NCBI RefSeq assembly: GCF_001557535.2
Contig: NZ_CP014315.1
Location: 1,178,001-1,242,000, forward strand
Direction: 5' to 3'
Length of the DNA: 64,000 nucleotides
Source of the DNA: Burkholderia sp. PAMC 26561
GTDB taxonomy: Bacteria > Pseudomonadota > Gammaproteobacteria > Burkholderiales > Burkholderiaceae
The notes under the pieces are model-generated. The model searched no databases and had not been told where the DNA came from. It saw only the letters and a list, made by a program, of their open reading frames with translations. Made by a program: the position numbers and the translations under genes. Position 1 is the first letter of the stretch, and every line of letters begins with the position of its first letter. Positions 29,440-38,574 of the stretch are shown one piece after another.

Positions 29440-30382
29440 GCGCATTGCGCACGCCAAGACCCGGATACGCGGTCTCGACCGTGCGCATGTCCGAGCGTGT
29501 CTCTTCGATGATCCAGTCGCGCACCGATTTGACGATCGGCCGCAGTGGCCGGTTGGGCGGCGAAACCAGACAGCAGCGGCGATGCGTTGCAATCAGTTCC
29601 TGCTCCGCCGGCATCAACGCGCCTTGCGCAATCCAGTGCGATACCACGTTAAGCCAGCCGAGCGCCACGCCCTGACCAAGCAGCGCGGCTTGAACCACGA
29701 TGGCGTAATCGTTGAAACTGAGCATATGCGCTGCGCGCCGCCGATGTCCGGCGAACGCTGCAAAGCGGTCGTGCCAGCCGCGCTCTTCGTCGTCCATGAC
29801 GATCACCGTGTCTTCGTGCTCGCCAGCTGAATTAATTAACCGTTGATCGTGATAGCGCTGGTTGCACACCGGCAGCAGGAGTTCGGGCATGACGAGGACG
29901 CTGTTTTCATCGATCTCGTCCTGAGTCACGAACCGCATGCCGAGGTCCACGTCGATCAGCGGACCGCCAATACGCCCCGAAATCAACTGGAATCGCAGGT
30001 CCACCGACGGAAACGCCTTGTTGAGCCGGTTCATTCGCGGCATCAGCCAGTGCGTGGTAAAGGCGGTGGAAACCGAGAGCGTCACGGATTCCACCCCGGT
30101 CGAACGCGCTTCGATCTCGCGAATCGCCCCCTCGATACCGTTGAACCCCTCCGAAATCTTCCCGTACAAAATGCGGCCGTTTTCCGTCAGTTCGATACCG
30201 CCGCGCGCGCGCTCGAACAACTGCACGCCGAGATGGTCCTCCATGCGCGCCAGCATGCGGCTGACTGCCGGCTGGCTCACATACAGTTCCTGTGCGGCGC
30301 GCGTGAAGTTTCCGCAGCGCGCCGCGGCCTCGAAAACAAACAGCGCGTTGGCGCTCGGCAGTTTCTTGCGTAGATTGGGCAT
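29411..30382 (-). CDS. LysR-family regulator, GcvA-like
   Basis: A 323-residue regulator. HTH: ALFVFEAAARCGNFTRAAQELYVSQPAVSRMLARMEDHLG, of which FTRAAQELYVSQPAVSRMLA is the core. The substrate-binding domain includes FTTHWLMPRMNRLNKAFPSV and GVALGWLNVVSHWIAQG, as in GcvA-type members. It is divergent from the second ABC transporter module at 30507, with 124 bases between, and is the likely regulator of that module. Its 3' end overlaps the AraC-type gene by 29 bases on the opposite strand. Confidence 0.93.
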   Translation of the reverse strand: MPNLRKKLPSANALFVFEAAARCGNFTRAAQELYVSQPAVSRMLARMEDHLGVQLFERARGGIELTENGRILYGKISEGFNGIEGAIREIEARSTGVESVTLSVSTAFTTHWLMPRMNRLNKAFPSVDLRFQLISGRIGGPLIDVDLGMRFVTQDEIDENSVLVMPELLLPVCNQRYHDQRLINSAGEHEDTVIVMDDEERGWHDRFAAFAGHRRRAAHMLSFNDYAIVVQAALLGQGVALGWLNVVSHWIAQGALMPAEQELIATHRRCCLVSPPNRPLRPIVKSVRDWIIEETRSDMRTVETAYPGLGVRNALKSAGLVLN

Positions 30383-30406
30383 GACCTCATGTTATGCCTG
30401 ATCCAA

Positions 30407-30420
30407 CAATTCGGGAATTG
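30407..30420. promoter_or_regulatory. Possible LysR operator
   Basis: CAATTC-GG-GAATTG is a perfect 6+2+6 inverted repeat, 24 bases upstream of the LysR start and in the divergent region facing the ABC transporter module. This is the place and shape expected of a LysR recognition site. No binding evidence exists. Confidence 0.35.
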
Positions 30421-30506
30421 CCGCCAATAAAAACGCGCCGTATATTCGATTTGACCGATACATGAAAACCCATGTCCCGGCATGAATACCAACGAGAGAA
30501 ACCAGC

Positions 30507-31582
30507 ATGGATGCAAGGGCGAAAGCAGGAGTATCGATCCGGTCGGCTGCAAAGCGCTACGGCGCGGTTGTCGCACTCGACGACGTTTCGCTCGATATCG
30601 CGCCCGGCGAATTCGTCTCGTTGCTCGGGCCGTCGGGTTCCGGCAAGACCACCTTGCTCGGCATTCTCGGCGGCTTCGTCCAGCCGAGTTCCGGCTCGGT
30701 CTGGGTCGGCGATCGCGACATTACATTCGCGCCGCCGCATAAGCGTGACATCGGCATCGTGTTTCAGAACTACGCACTGTTTCCGCATATGAGCGTCGGC
30801 GAGAACGTCGCGTTTCCGTTGCGCGCACGACGTCAGCCAAAGGCCGGATGGGCCCGCAAGGTGTCCGACGCACTTGCCATGGTGGAACTCGGCGGATACG
30901 AGAGCCGCGGCATCAGCCAGTTGTCGGGCGGGCAGCGCCAGCGCGTCGCGCTCGCGCGCGCCATGGTGTTCGAGCCGCAACTGATCCTGATGGACGAACC
31001 ACTCTCGGCGCTCGACAAACAATTGCGCGAAACCATGCAGATCGAACTGCGGCGCCTGCACAGGAAACTCGAGGCGACCATCGTCTACGTAACACACGAC
31101 CAGCGTGAAGCGCTGACCATGAGCGACCGCGTCGCCGTGATGCGCAACGGCAAACTGGTGCAGATCGACACCCCGAGCGTCTCTACGACCGGCCTTGCGA
31201 CGCTTTCGTCGCGAGTTTCATCGGCGAAGCGTCCATGTTGCCCGTCACGCGTGCAGGAGAAGACGCTGTGATGCTCGGCAACACGCTGTTGCGCACGGCA
31301 CATCCGCTGCCGCATGGCGACACGCTCCTGCTTGCAGTGCAAACGGAGAAACTCGTCATCGATACCGCGCTGAACCACTCCGGCGTGAACCGGCTTGTCT
31401 GTCGCGTCACTGAAGTGCTGTATCAGGGCGAAAGCCTGCGCGTGTTCGCAACGCTTGCCGACGGCACGGCCATCAGCCTGCGTCAACCCGGCAGTCATGA
31501 CGCACGTCAGCGCATCCCGGCTGCGGGCGCGCAAATGACGGTCGTGCTCGATCCGCAGGACACCATCGTCGTGCCTGGCTGA
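30507..31582 (+). pseudogene. Spermidine/putrescine-type ABC ATPase (PotA-like) with a one-base frameshift
   Basis: The first frame (to a stop at 31271) gives a complete nucleotide-binding domain: Walker A LLGPSGSGKTTLLGILGG, signature QLSGGQRQRVALARAM, Walker B LILMDEPLSALDKQLRE and YVTHDQREALTMSDRVAVM. After QIDTP the frame turns to nonsense. In the next frame the expected text begins at 31175 (ERLYDRPCDAFVASFIGEAS) and runs to a normal TOBE-domain end at 31582. One base is missing in the CC-GAG junction at about 31174; with it the protein would be about 358 residues. It may be a true mutation or a sequencing error. The truncated form (254 residues) still holds every ATPase motif, so partial function is possible. 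It serves the permeases at 33668-35364. Confidence 0.85.
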
Positions 31583-31647
31583 ATCTTTCCAACGCGTATT
31601 GCGCAGGCTCAACGCGTGTTATTTGACGAACTATAGAGGATTACGAA

Positions 31648-32358
31648 ATGAAACTGACGGACTTCAAGGTGTTGACGTTTGATGTGGTGGGAACGCTGAT
31701 CGACTTCGAGCGGGGCGTGCTGGCTTCCGTGAGGCGTCTCGGTGGCGACGCGGCCCGCGACCTCACCGACGACCAGATCTTCGAGCCGTACATGCGTGGC
31801 CGTGCGGCTTTTCCAGGCCGTTCGAGCAAGGCGATGTCGAAGGTCTACCAGTCGCTTGCGAATGAACTCGGCCTGCCCTCGGACGATCAGACCGCTGCCG
31901 CGTTTCAGCGCGACGTGCTCGACTGGCCCGCATTCGAGGATTCGGTCGCAGCATTGAAGCGCTTGCGCAAGCACTTCCGGCTTGTCGCGATGACCAATGC
32001 GGACCGCGTCGCACTGTCGTCGTACGCACACACGCTCGGCGATCCGTTCGACGATACCGTCTGCTGTGACGAGACGGGCGTCGCAAAACCGAATCCGCAA
32101 TTCTTCGCCTACAACCGCGGCCGGCAAGCCGCGTTCGGCTACAAGTTCGGCGAGATCCTGCATACAGCGCAAAGCCAGTATCACGATATCGGCGTCGCGA
32201 CCGAACTTGGTTATTCGACATGCTGGATCGAGCGGCGTCAGGGACAAAAAGGATTCGGCGCAACGCCCACGCCCGATGCCGTGACAACGCCGACCTTCAC
32301 GTTCGCGACGCTTGGCGCGCTCGCGGACGCGGTCGAAGCAGAAGCGCGCGCAGCATGA
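31648..32358 (+). CDS. HAD-superfamily protein, second copy, dehalogenase signature absent
   Basis: A 236-residue HAD protein. Asp12 in LTFDVVGTLIDF is the nucleophile position, LVAMTNADRVAL is motif II and GVAKPNPQFFAYNRGR is the Lys motif. The last motif reads LHTAQSQYHDIGVATELGY, with none of the S-S-N-x-W-D residues of haloacid dehalogenases. It overlaps the following FAD oxidase gene by 4 bases (ATGA). It shares little of its variable regions with the first HAD at 18633, so this is not a recent duplication. The substrate is unknown. Confidence 0.87.
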   Translation: MKLTDFKVLTFDVVGTLIDFERGVLASVRRLGGDAARDLTDDQIFEPYMRGRAAFPGRSSKAMSKVYQSLANELGLPSDDQTAAAFQRDVLDWPAFEDSVAALKRLRKHFRLVAMTNADRVALSSYAHTLGDPFDDTVCCDETGVAKPNPQFFAYNRGRQAAFGYKFGEILHTAQSQYHDIGVATELGYSTCWIERRQGQKGFGATPTPDAVTTPTFTFATLGALADAVEAEARAA

Positions 32359-33671
32359 TGAACACGCCGCCGGCACGGCCGCTTGCGCCATCGTTATGGC
32401 GGGCCATGGCGGGTCCGGAACCCGTGCCGCGCGCCCCGCTTGCAAGCGATATCGACACCGATGTCGCAATTATCGGCGCGGGGTATTCGGGTTTGTCGGC
32501 GGCGCATGCGTTGCATGAACGCGGCGTGCGGGCGGTCGTGCTCGACGCCAATCCGGTCGGCTGGGGGGCAAGCGGGCGTAATGGCGGCGTAGTGTCGTCG
32601 AAGTTTCGCTTGTCGTTTCCGGCCATCGAGCGCATGCACGGACTCGAAGCCGCACGCACGATGCACCGACTCGCGCATGACGGCGTGCGCATGGTGGAAA
32701 GGTTAATCGATGAATTCAAGCTCGAAAACGCGCGCTTCGAACATACCGGAAGCCTGCGGTGCGCCCATACCGAACGTGCATTGCAAGGCATCCGCGCGGA
32801 GGCCGACTGGGTGCGCACGCAACTTGGCGACACCTCCATGTCCGTGCTGTCGCGTGCCGAGACGCAGCACGAGACCGGCTCCAAAGCGTTTGTCGGCAGT
32901 GTGCTGAGTGCCGACGCCGGCACGATTCTTCCGCTTCACTATGTTCGTGGCATGGCCGACGGGCTGACGCAACGCAACGTCGCCATTCATGAAAATACCC
33001 CTGTGCTGGACATGCATCGCCTGGACGGCGGTGCGGGCGCTATCCTGCGTACGCCGAATGCAACCGTGCGGGCAAAGCAGGTGATTGTCGGGACGAACGC
33101 ATACTCGAACCTGACGCCTGCGACATCGGACTATCAGCGCGAACTCGTGCCGTTTCGCAGCGCGATGATAGCGACAGCCCGTCTGTCTCCCGAACTCGAT
33201 GCCCGCTTGATGGCGAATCACCGGAGTTATACGGAAACCCGGCGCATGATGAAGTGGTTCCGCAAGGTCGATGGCCGCATGTTGTTCGGTGGCCGCGACG
33301 CGTTTGGCAAGGAAGGGCAGACCACGGGTTTCGACGCACTGCAGCGCGCCATGGCCGAGCTGTTTCCGGAACTCGCGGACGTGCAGGTGGAGTATCAGTG
33401 GTCGGGATATGTAGGCATGACTTTCAATTCGTTGCCGCATGTAGGACGCAGCGACGACGTCACGACTTTTTGTCTGGGCTATAACGGAGCAGGCATTGCA
33501 ATGGCGAGCCTGCTGGGTCAGCATGCGGCGGCGCTCGCGATGGGCGAGCGGCCGGAGTTGTCGCTGCTGGCTTCAGCCGGGCTCGATCCCGTGCCGTTTC
33601 ATTCGTTGCGCGCGCCGGGGGTTCGCCTCGTCGCTGCGTGGTACCAGTTCCTCGACGCCGTAGGTGCATGA
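32355..33671 (+). CDS. FAD-dependent amine oxidoreductase, PuuB-like, second copy
   Basis: A 438-residue DAO-family flavoprotein. It has DVAIIGAGYSGLSAAHALHE (FAD), GWGASGRNGGVVSSKFR (PuuB signature), and near the end PHVGRSDDVTTFCLGYNGAG with the closing FAD contact GIAMASLLGQHAA. It is coupled by 4-base overlaps to the HAD gene before it and the permease after it. With the transporter it probably takes up and oxidises an amine or polyamine-like compound; the aldehyde would go to the dehydrogenase at 35390. Confidence 0.9.
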   Translation: MMNTPPARPLAPSLWRAMAGPEPVPRAPLASDIDTDVAIIGAGYSGLSAAHALHERGVRAVVLDANPVGWGASGRNGGVVSSKFRLSFPAIERMHGLEAARTMHRLAHDGVRMVERLIDEFKLENARFEHTGSLRCAHTERALQGIRAEADWVRTQLGDTSMSVLSRAETQHETGSKAFVGSVLSADAGTILPLHYVRGMADGLTQRNVAIHENTPVLDMHRLDGGAGAILRTPNATVRAKQVIVGTNAYSNLTPATSDYQRELVPFRSAMIATARLSPELDARLMANHRSYTETRRMMKWFRKVDGRMLFGGRDAFGKEGQTTGFDALQRAMAELFPELADVQVEYQWSGYVGMTFNSLPHVGRSDDVTTFCLGYNGAGIAMASLLGQHAAALAMGERPELSLLASAGLDPVPFHSLRAPGVRLVAAWYQFLDAVGA

Positions 33672-34576
33672 TGTCAATCGCCAACCGGATTCTTTCAGGG
33701 CAGGGCACGAGCGTCATCGCGCGCTCCGATCCCTTTCGGCAATACCAGCGTCGCGAAGACCGGACGATGTGGCTGCTGATGACGCCCGCGCTCGTCGTAA
33801 TCGTGTTGCTGCTGGTGGTGCCGCTCGTATGGCTGTCGTGGCAGTCCATCTGGAATCACGGCTTCACGCTCGCGAATTACGAGCGGGTGTTCACCGGCGT
33901 GTATCTCGATACCTTCCTGCTGACGTTCAAGCTCAGCTTCATCGTGACGGTCATTACGTTGTTGCTGGGTTATCCGGTCGCTTATCTCGCCGCGTCCGTC
34001 TCGCCCAGATTCAGCACGCTGATCCTCGGCATGGTGATCCTGCCGTTCTGGACCAGCGTGCTCGTGCGTACCTACGCCTGGCTCGTCTTGCTGCAGCGCA
34101 CCGGAGTGGTCAACAAGCTGCTGATGGCGAGCGGCCTGACCGACCACCCGCTGCAACTCGGCTACAACCAGATCGGTACGGTAATCGCCATGGTGCACAT
34201 CCTGCTGCCGTTCATGGTGCTGCCGCTCTATTCCGCGATGCAGAAGATCCCCGCGAACCTCTCGCATGCCGGCGCGAGCCTCGGCGGCTCGCCACTGCAC
34301 GTTTTCTTGCGGGTGTTCCTGCCGTTGTCCATGAGCGGCGTGATCGCGGGCGTGACGCTCGTTTTCATCCTGTGCCTCGGCTTCTATATCACGCCCGAAC
34401 TCATGGGCGGCGGCAAGTCGGTGATGGTGTCCATGGTCGTGAGCCGCAATGTGGAGATCTATAACAGCTGGGGCGCGGCGAGTGCAGTCAGCGTGGTCCT
34501 GCTGGTCTGCGTGTTCGCCATCTTTTATGCGGCGAGCCGCGTAGTGCCGCTCGAAAAGACATTGGGGGCAAAATGA
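33668..34576 (+). CDS. ABC transporter permease, PotB-like
   Basis: A 302-residue inner-membrane protein with about six helices. It starts after a 30-residue polar tail with WLLMTPALVVIVLLLVVPLVWL. The EAA loop is HAGASLGGSPLHVFLRVFLP, as in spermidine/putrescine-type permeases. It is coupled to both neighbours by ATGA overlaps. Its ATPase partner is the frameshifted gene at 30507 and its binding protein is encoded on the other strand at 38575. Confidence 0.94.
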   Translation: MMSIANRILSGQGTSVIARSDPFRQYQRREDRTMWLLMTPALVVIVLLLVVPLVWLSWQSIWNHGFTLANYERVFTGVYLDTFLLTFKLSFIVTVITLLLGYPVAYLAASVSPRFSTLILGMVILPFWTSVLVRTYAWLVLLQRTGVVNKLLMASGLTDHPLQLGYNQIGTVIAMVHILLPFMVLPLYSAMQKIPANLSHAGASLGGSPLHVFLRVFLPLSMSGVIAGVTLVFILCLGFYITPELMGGGKSVMVSMVVSRNVEIYNSWGAASAVSVVLLVCVFAIFYAASRVVPLEKTLGAK

Positions 34577-35364
34577 ACCGGCTCTCTTTCGCACGCGTGG
34601 CGCTGGCAGCCGGAGTGGTCGTGATCCTCGTCTTCCTGATGGTGCCGATCCTGATCGTCGTGCCGCTGTCGTTCTCCGACACCCGCTTCATGACCTTCCC
34701 GCCACCCGGATATTCCCTTCGCTGGTATCACACGTTCTTCGGCAATTCCGCTTGGATAGACGCGGCCCGCACCACGCTGATTGCTTCTGTGTGCGCGTCG
34801 CTGCTGGCCACGCCATTGGGCGTGGCTGCCGCCTACGCCATCCAGAACGGGACGCACCGGTTCATGCGGTACATGCGGACCTTGCTGATGCTGCCGTTGA
34901 TGGTGCCGATCATCATCGTGGCGGTCGGGGTTTTCTTCGTGTACTCGCAGGCCGGTTACGTGAATACACTTGGCGGCCTGATCCTCGCCGATACCATGCT
35001 CGGGCTGCCGTATGTCCTGATCGCGGTCGGCGCGGATCTTCGCACTTTCGATCCCACGCAGGAAATGGTGGCGCGCAGTCTCGGCATGAACCGGTTTCGC
35101 AGCTTCATGACGGTCACGCTGCCGCAGATCCGCTCGAGCGTGATCTCGGGTGCGGTGTTCGTCTTCATTCAGGCGCTCGATGAAACCGTAGTGGCGCTGT
35201 TCGTTTCAGGAGGCGCCAACCAGACGCTGACGCGCCGCATGTTCGTCACGCTGCGCGACGAAATCGATCCGACCATTGCCGCGATCAGCACCATGCTGAC
35301 GGCGATCACGTTATGCCTCGTGATGATCGTGGTGGTGAGCCGGAAGTCGGCCGCGCGTGTTTGA
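34573..35364 (+). CDS. ABC transporter permease, PotC-like
   Basis: A 263-residue inner-membrane protein. It begins ARVALAAGVVVILVFLMVPI and has the PotC-type phrase LIVVPLSFSDTRFMTFPPPG. The EAA loop is MVARSLGMNRFRSFMTVTLP. It is the second permease of the amine importer and overlaps the first by 4 bases. The gap to the aldehyde dehydrogenase is 25 bases, so they share a transcript. Confidence 0.94.
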   Translation: MNRLSFARVALAAGVVVILVFLMVPILIVVPLSFSDTRFMTFPPPGYSLRWYHTFFGNSAWIDAARTTLIASVCASLLATPLGVAAAYAIQNGTHRFMRYMRTLLMLPLMVPIIIVAVGVFFVYSQAGYVNTLGGLILADTMLGLPYVLIAVGADLRTFDPTQEMVARSLGMNRFRSFMTVTLPQIRSSVISGAVFVFIQALDETVVALFVSGGANQTLTRRMFVTLRDEIDPTIAAISTMLTAITLCLVMIVVVSRKSAARV

Positions 35365-35389
35365 ACGCATTAACCAAGAGGTCATTTCG

Positions 35390-36817
35390 ATGAATCACGC
35401 GTTGCAGTTTTATATCGGCGGCGAGTGGGTGGAACCGCTGGGGTCGGCCCGGCTCGGCGTGATCGATCCGTGCACGGAGGAGACGTTCGCTGAGATCGCC
35501 ATGGGAACGCCGGCCGATATCGACCGCGCGGTGGCCGCGGCTCGTCATGCGTTCGCCTCGTTTGCGGCGACATCGCCCGACGAGCGGCTTGCGCTGATCC
35601 GCAAGATCCTGGCCGCCTATGCGGACCGCTACGAAGAAATGGCGCTGGTAATTTCACGCGAAATCGGCGCGCCGCGCGCGCTTGCGCATGGCTGGCAAGC
35701 GGGACTCGGCACGCGCCATCTGAAGGAACTGATCCGCACATGCGAGGCGTTTGTCTGGCAGCGCATGAAAGGCACGACGCTGATCACGCACGAGCCGATA
35801 GGCGTGGCCGCGTTGATCACGCCATGGAACTGGCCGATCAACCAGATTGTCTGCAAGGTCGCGCCTGCGATTGCGGCCGGTTGCACGATGGTGCTCAAAC
35901 CAAGCGAAGTGTCCCCGCTCAATGCGCTCCTGTTTGCTGAGGTGCTCGACGCTGCAGGGGTACCTCCCGGGGTGTTCAACCTCGTCAACGGTGACGGTCC
36001 GCTCGCCGGCGCCGCGCTGTGCAGTCATCCCGACGTGGACATGGTGTCGTTCACCGGTTCGACTCGCGCGGGTATCGAGATTGCACGGCTCGCTGCGCCC
36101 ACGGTCAAGCGCGTGCATCAGGAACTCGGCGGCAAGTCCGCCAATATCATCCTCGGCGATGCTGAACTTACCGCCGCGGTCACATCCGGCGTCAACGCGT
36201 GCTTTGGCAACAGCGGACAGTCGTGCAACGCGCCCACGCGCATGTTCGTGCCGGCCGCGCGTCATGCCGAAGCGGTGGCGATAGCGCGCGAGGCTGCGCA
36301 AAAGCACGTCGTCGGCGCCGCTGACGATGCACGCACGACGCTTGGTCCGGTCGTGAGCGCGGTGCAATTCGACCGCATTCAACGGCTGATCCAGCAGGGT
36401 ATCGACGAAGGTGCGGACCTTGTCACGGGCGGTACCGGGCGTCCCGAAGGATTGGCGCATGGCTATTACGTGCGTCCCACCGTCTTCGCGGGCGTGCGGC
36501 CCGACATGACCATTGCCCGCGATGAAATCTTCGGCCCCGTTCTGTCGATACTCCCCTACGACGACGAAGAGCATGCCATTGCGATGGCAAACGACAGCAT
36601 CTTCGGTCTCGCGGCCTACGTGCAGTCCGGTGACCGCGAGCATGCGCGACGTGTCGCGCGCCGTCTGCGCGCGGGGAGCGTGCATATCAACTACCCGGCT
36701 TGGGACGCGGGCGCACCGTTCGGCGGTTTCAGGCAATCGGGCAACGGCCGCGAGTATGGCGAGTGGGGACTTGAGGCGTTTCTTGAAGTGAAGGGCATCG
36801 TGGGATACGCAGCGTGA
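35390..36817 (+). CDS. Aldehyde dehydrogenase
   Basis: A 475-residue enzyme: LQFYIGGEWVEPLGSARLGV at the start, ITPWNWPINQIVCKVAPAIA (cofactor loop), FTGSTRAGIEIARLA, the catalytic Glu in QELGGKSANIILGDA and the catalytic Cys in NSGQSCNAPTRMFVPA. The end, GAPFGGFRQSGNGREYGEWG, is standard. Start 35390 has the ribosome site AAGAGGTC upstream. It is the last plus-strand gene of the second module, and probably oxidises the aldehyde made by the FAD oxidase upstream. It converges on the GMC gene with only 10 bases between the stops. Confidence 0.93.
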   Translation: MNHALQFYIGGEWVEPLGSARLGVIDPCTEETFAEIAMGTPADIDRAVAAARHAFASFAATSPDERLALIRKILAAYADRYEEMALVISREIGAPRALAHGWQAGLGTRHLKELIRTCEAFVWQRMKGTTLITHEPIGVAALITPWNWPINQIVCKVAPAIAAGCTMVLKPSEVSPLNALLFAEVLDAAGVPPGVFNLVNGDGPLAGAALCSHPDVDMVSFTGSTRAGIEIARLAAPTVKRVHQELGGKSANIILGDAELTAAVTSGVNACFGNSGQSCNAPTRMFVPAARHAEAVAIAREAAQKHVVGAADDARTTLGPVVSAVQFDRIQRLIQQGIDEGADLVTGGTGRPEGLAHGYYVRPTVFAGVRPDMTIARDEIFGPVLSILPYDDEEHAIAMANDSIFGLAAYVQSGDREHARRVARRLRAGSVHINYPAWDAGAPFGGFRQSGNGREYGEWGLEAFLEVKGIVGYAA

Positions 36818-36827
36818 TCACGATGCT

Positions 36828-38501
36828 TCATTGAGCCGGTTCCGAGCGAATCATTTCCGCGATGCGCTCGGCAATCATGATGGTCGGAATGTTGGTATTT
36901 GCGCAGGGAATGGACGGCATGAGGGACGCATCGCAGACCCGCAGGTTCTCGACGCCATAGACGAGGCCGCATGAGCCGGTGACGGCATGTGGATTGTCAG
37001 GCGCGCCCATCCGGCACGTACCCGATGGATGCCACGTGCCACCGACCGAGCGCGTGACGAATTCTGTCATTGCCCGGTCGTCTCCAAGCAGCGTCTCAAG
37101 CGTTACGCCTTGCGTGACGAGCGTCCTGATCAGCCTCGCGCGCCAGGGCCCCGCAACATCCAGCAGCACGCTCAATGCGCCGCGCTGCAAGGCGTTCCAT
37201 ACGCCGGGCACTGCCACCCTCGCCACACGGGGGGAATAACTCGATGGAAAAAGCGCACCGGCCCACTCTGTCATCGCAGAATCGCTCAGTGCGGTCGCGC
37301 CAAAGCGAATCGCGAGCTTGAGCCGGTCAAGATCACGCGCGTCCGACAGCATGTTGAATTCGACTTTGGGCTCATCCCGCGCATCCAATGAAACCAGTGT
37401 CACCCGTCCGCGCGAGTACGACTTGTTGACCCAGAAAAACAGCGTTCCCAGTCGATACCCGATCGAGTGCCAGCCTGAGCGGGACAGGATCGCGCCGTGC
37501 ATGTCGCCGGGAACCGTGTCGGGTAATCCTGAGGAAAACCGTACGATCGCCTGTTCATGATGTTCTTCCGGAAACAGGGTGCGCGCGGACTTTTTGAGGA
37601 ACGCGGATACGGCGATCGACGGATGTTCCATCAGGTTGCCGCCGACGCCCGGACGGTCCGCGATCACTTTCATTCCCAGCGCGCGAAGGTCGTCCGCGGG
37701 GCCTATGCCACTGCGCAGCAGCATCGCCGGGCTGTGGATTGCGCCTGCGCAGACGATTACATTGCGTGCCTGGATGATTTCGCCGGAACCCAGCAGCGCG
37801 CCGGTCGCGCGCGTTCCGTCAAAGAGAATGCGATCAACGCTTGTGTCTGTCCTGATTGAAAGATTCGGGCGTTGGCGGACTTGATCGGTCAGGTAGCAAA
37901 CTGATGCAGGAATGCGCTCGCCTTGCTCGCTGACCGCAATCGAACCGATGAAGGAGCCATCTTCCCAGGGGCCATTCTGATCGTCGCGATTCGGGTATCC
38001 CGAACGGTCCAGCACCTTCAGCACCGCGCGCACGAACGGCGAAATCCGGGCGCGCTCAGTACGCCCTATCCGGACCGGTCCATTTGTACCGTGTAGTTCA
38101 CCCGTGAAATCGGTGTCCGTTTCGAGCTTGCGAAAAGCGGGCAGGCATGCCGCCCAGTTCCATCCGCTGGCACCGAGCGATTCCCATTCATCATAGTCCG
38201 CAGGTGCGCCGCGATTGGCCATCAACGCGTTGATCGCGGAACCGCCGCCGAGGAGTCGCGCCTGTTCGTATCGGCGAGGCGAAGCGGGCGTGCTCATGCG
38301 CGCCGAAAGACGCTTCCAGAGGTTGTCGGCGTCGAGATAGGCGCGCCCCGGGTAGCGGCTTCGCACTTCGGCGGGCATGGTCGCCGCGGATATATCACGA
38401 CCGGCTTCGACGAGCATCACCTGTCTGCCGGTATCTTCGGAAAGACGCGCGGCCAGCACGCAGCCGGCCGACCCGCCGCCAAGTATCAGAGTGTCGATCA
38501 C
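36828..38501 (-). CDS. GMC-family FAD oxidoreductase, choline-dehydrogenase-like
   Basis: A 557-residue flavoprotein. It has DTLILGGGSAGCVLAARLSE (FAD), the GMC signature 1 region RLLGGGSAINALMANRGAPA, signature 2 VCAGAIHSPAMLLRSGIGPA, the catalytic His in VGGTWHPSGTCRMG and the closing IPCANTNIPTIMIAERIAEM. It oxidises an alcohol to an aldehyde; the choline-like subgroup fits an amino-alcohol substrate. It follows the binding-protein gene on the minus strand across a 73-base gap with a GC-rich hairpin. Confidence 0.93.
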   Translation of the reverse strand: MIDTLILGGGSAGCVLAARLSEDTGRQVMLVEAGRDISAATMPAEVRSRYPGRAYLDADNLWKRLSARMSTPASPRRYEQARLLGGGSAINALMANRGAPADYDEWESLGASGWNWAACLPAFRKLETDTDFTGELHGTNGPVRIGRTERARISPFVRAVLKVLDRSGYPNRDDQNGPWEDGSFIGSIAVSEQGERIPASVCYLTDQVRQRPNLSIRTDTSVDRILFDGTRATGALLGSGEIIQARNVIVCAGAIHSPAMLLRSGIGPADDLRALGMKVIADRPGVGGNLMEHPSIAVSAFLKKSARTLFPEEHHEQAIVRFSSGLPDTVPGDMHGAILSRSGWHSIGYRLGTLFFWVNKSYSRGRVTLVSLDARDEPKVEFNMLSDARDLDRLKLAIRFGATALSDSAMTEWAGALFPSSYSPRVARVAVPGVWNALQRGALSVLLDVAGPWRARLIRTLVTQGVTLETLLGDDRAMTEFVTRSVGGTWHPSGTCRMGAPDNPHAVTGSCGLVYGVENLRVCDASLMPSIPCANTNIPTIMIAERIAEMIRSEPAQ

Positions 38502-38530
38502 GAGGTATGTGGTGCGTGGAGAAAGGCGAA

Positions 38531-38552
38531 CGCGCCCTGTAACACGGGCGCG
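38531..38552 (-). terminator. Intercistronic hairpin between the binding protein and the GMC gene
   Basis: CGCGCCC (38531-38537) pairs perfectly with GGGCGCG (38546-38552) around an 8-base loop, just after the binding-protein stop. No T run follows. Such hairpins after binding-protein genes usually stabilise the upstream message or partly terminate; full termination is unlikely. Confidence 0.45.
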
Positions 38553-38574
38553 GGAGAATCCGGACCTACGGACG

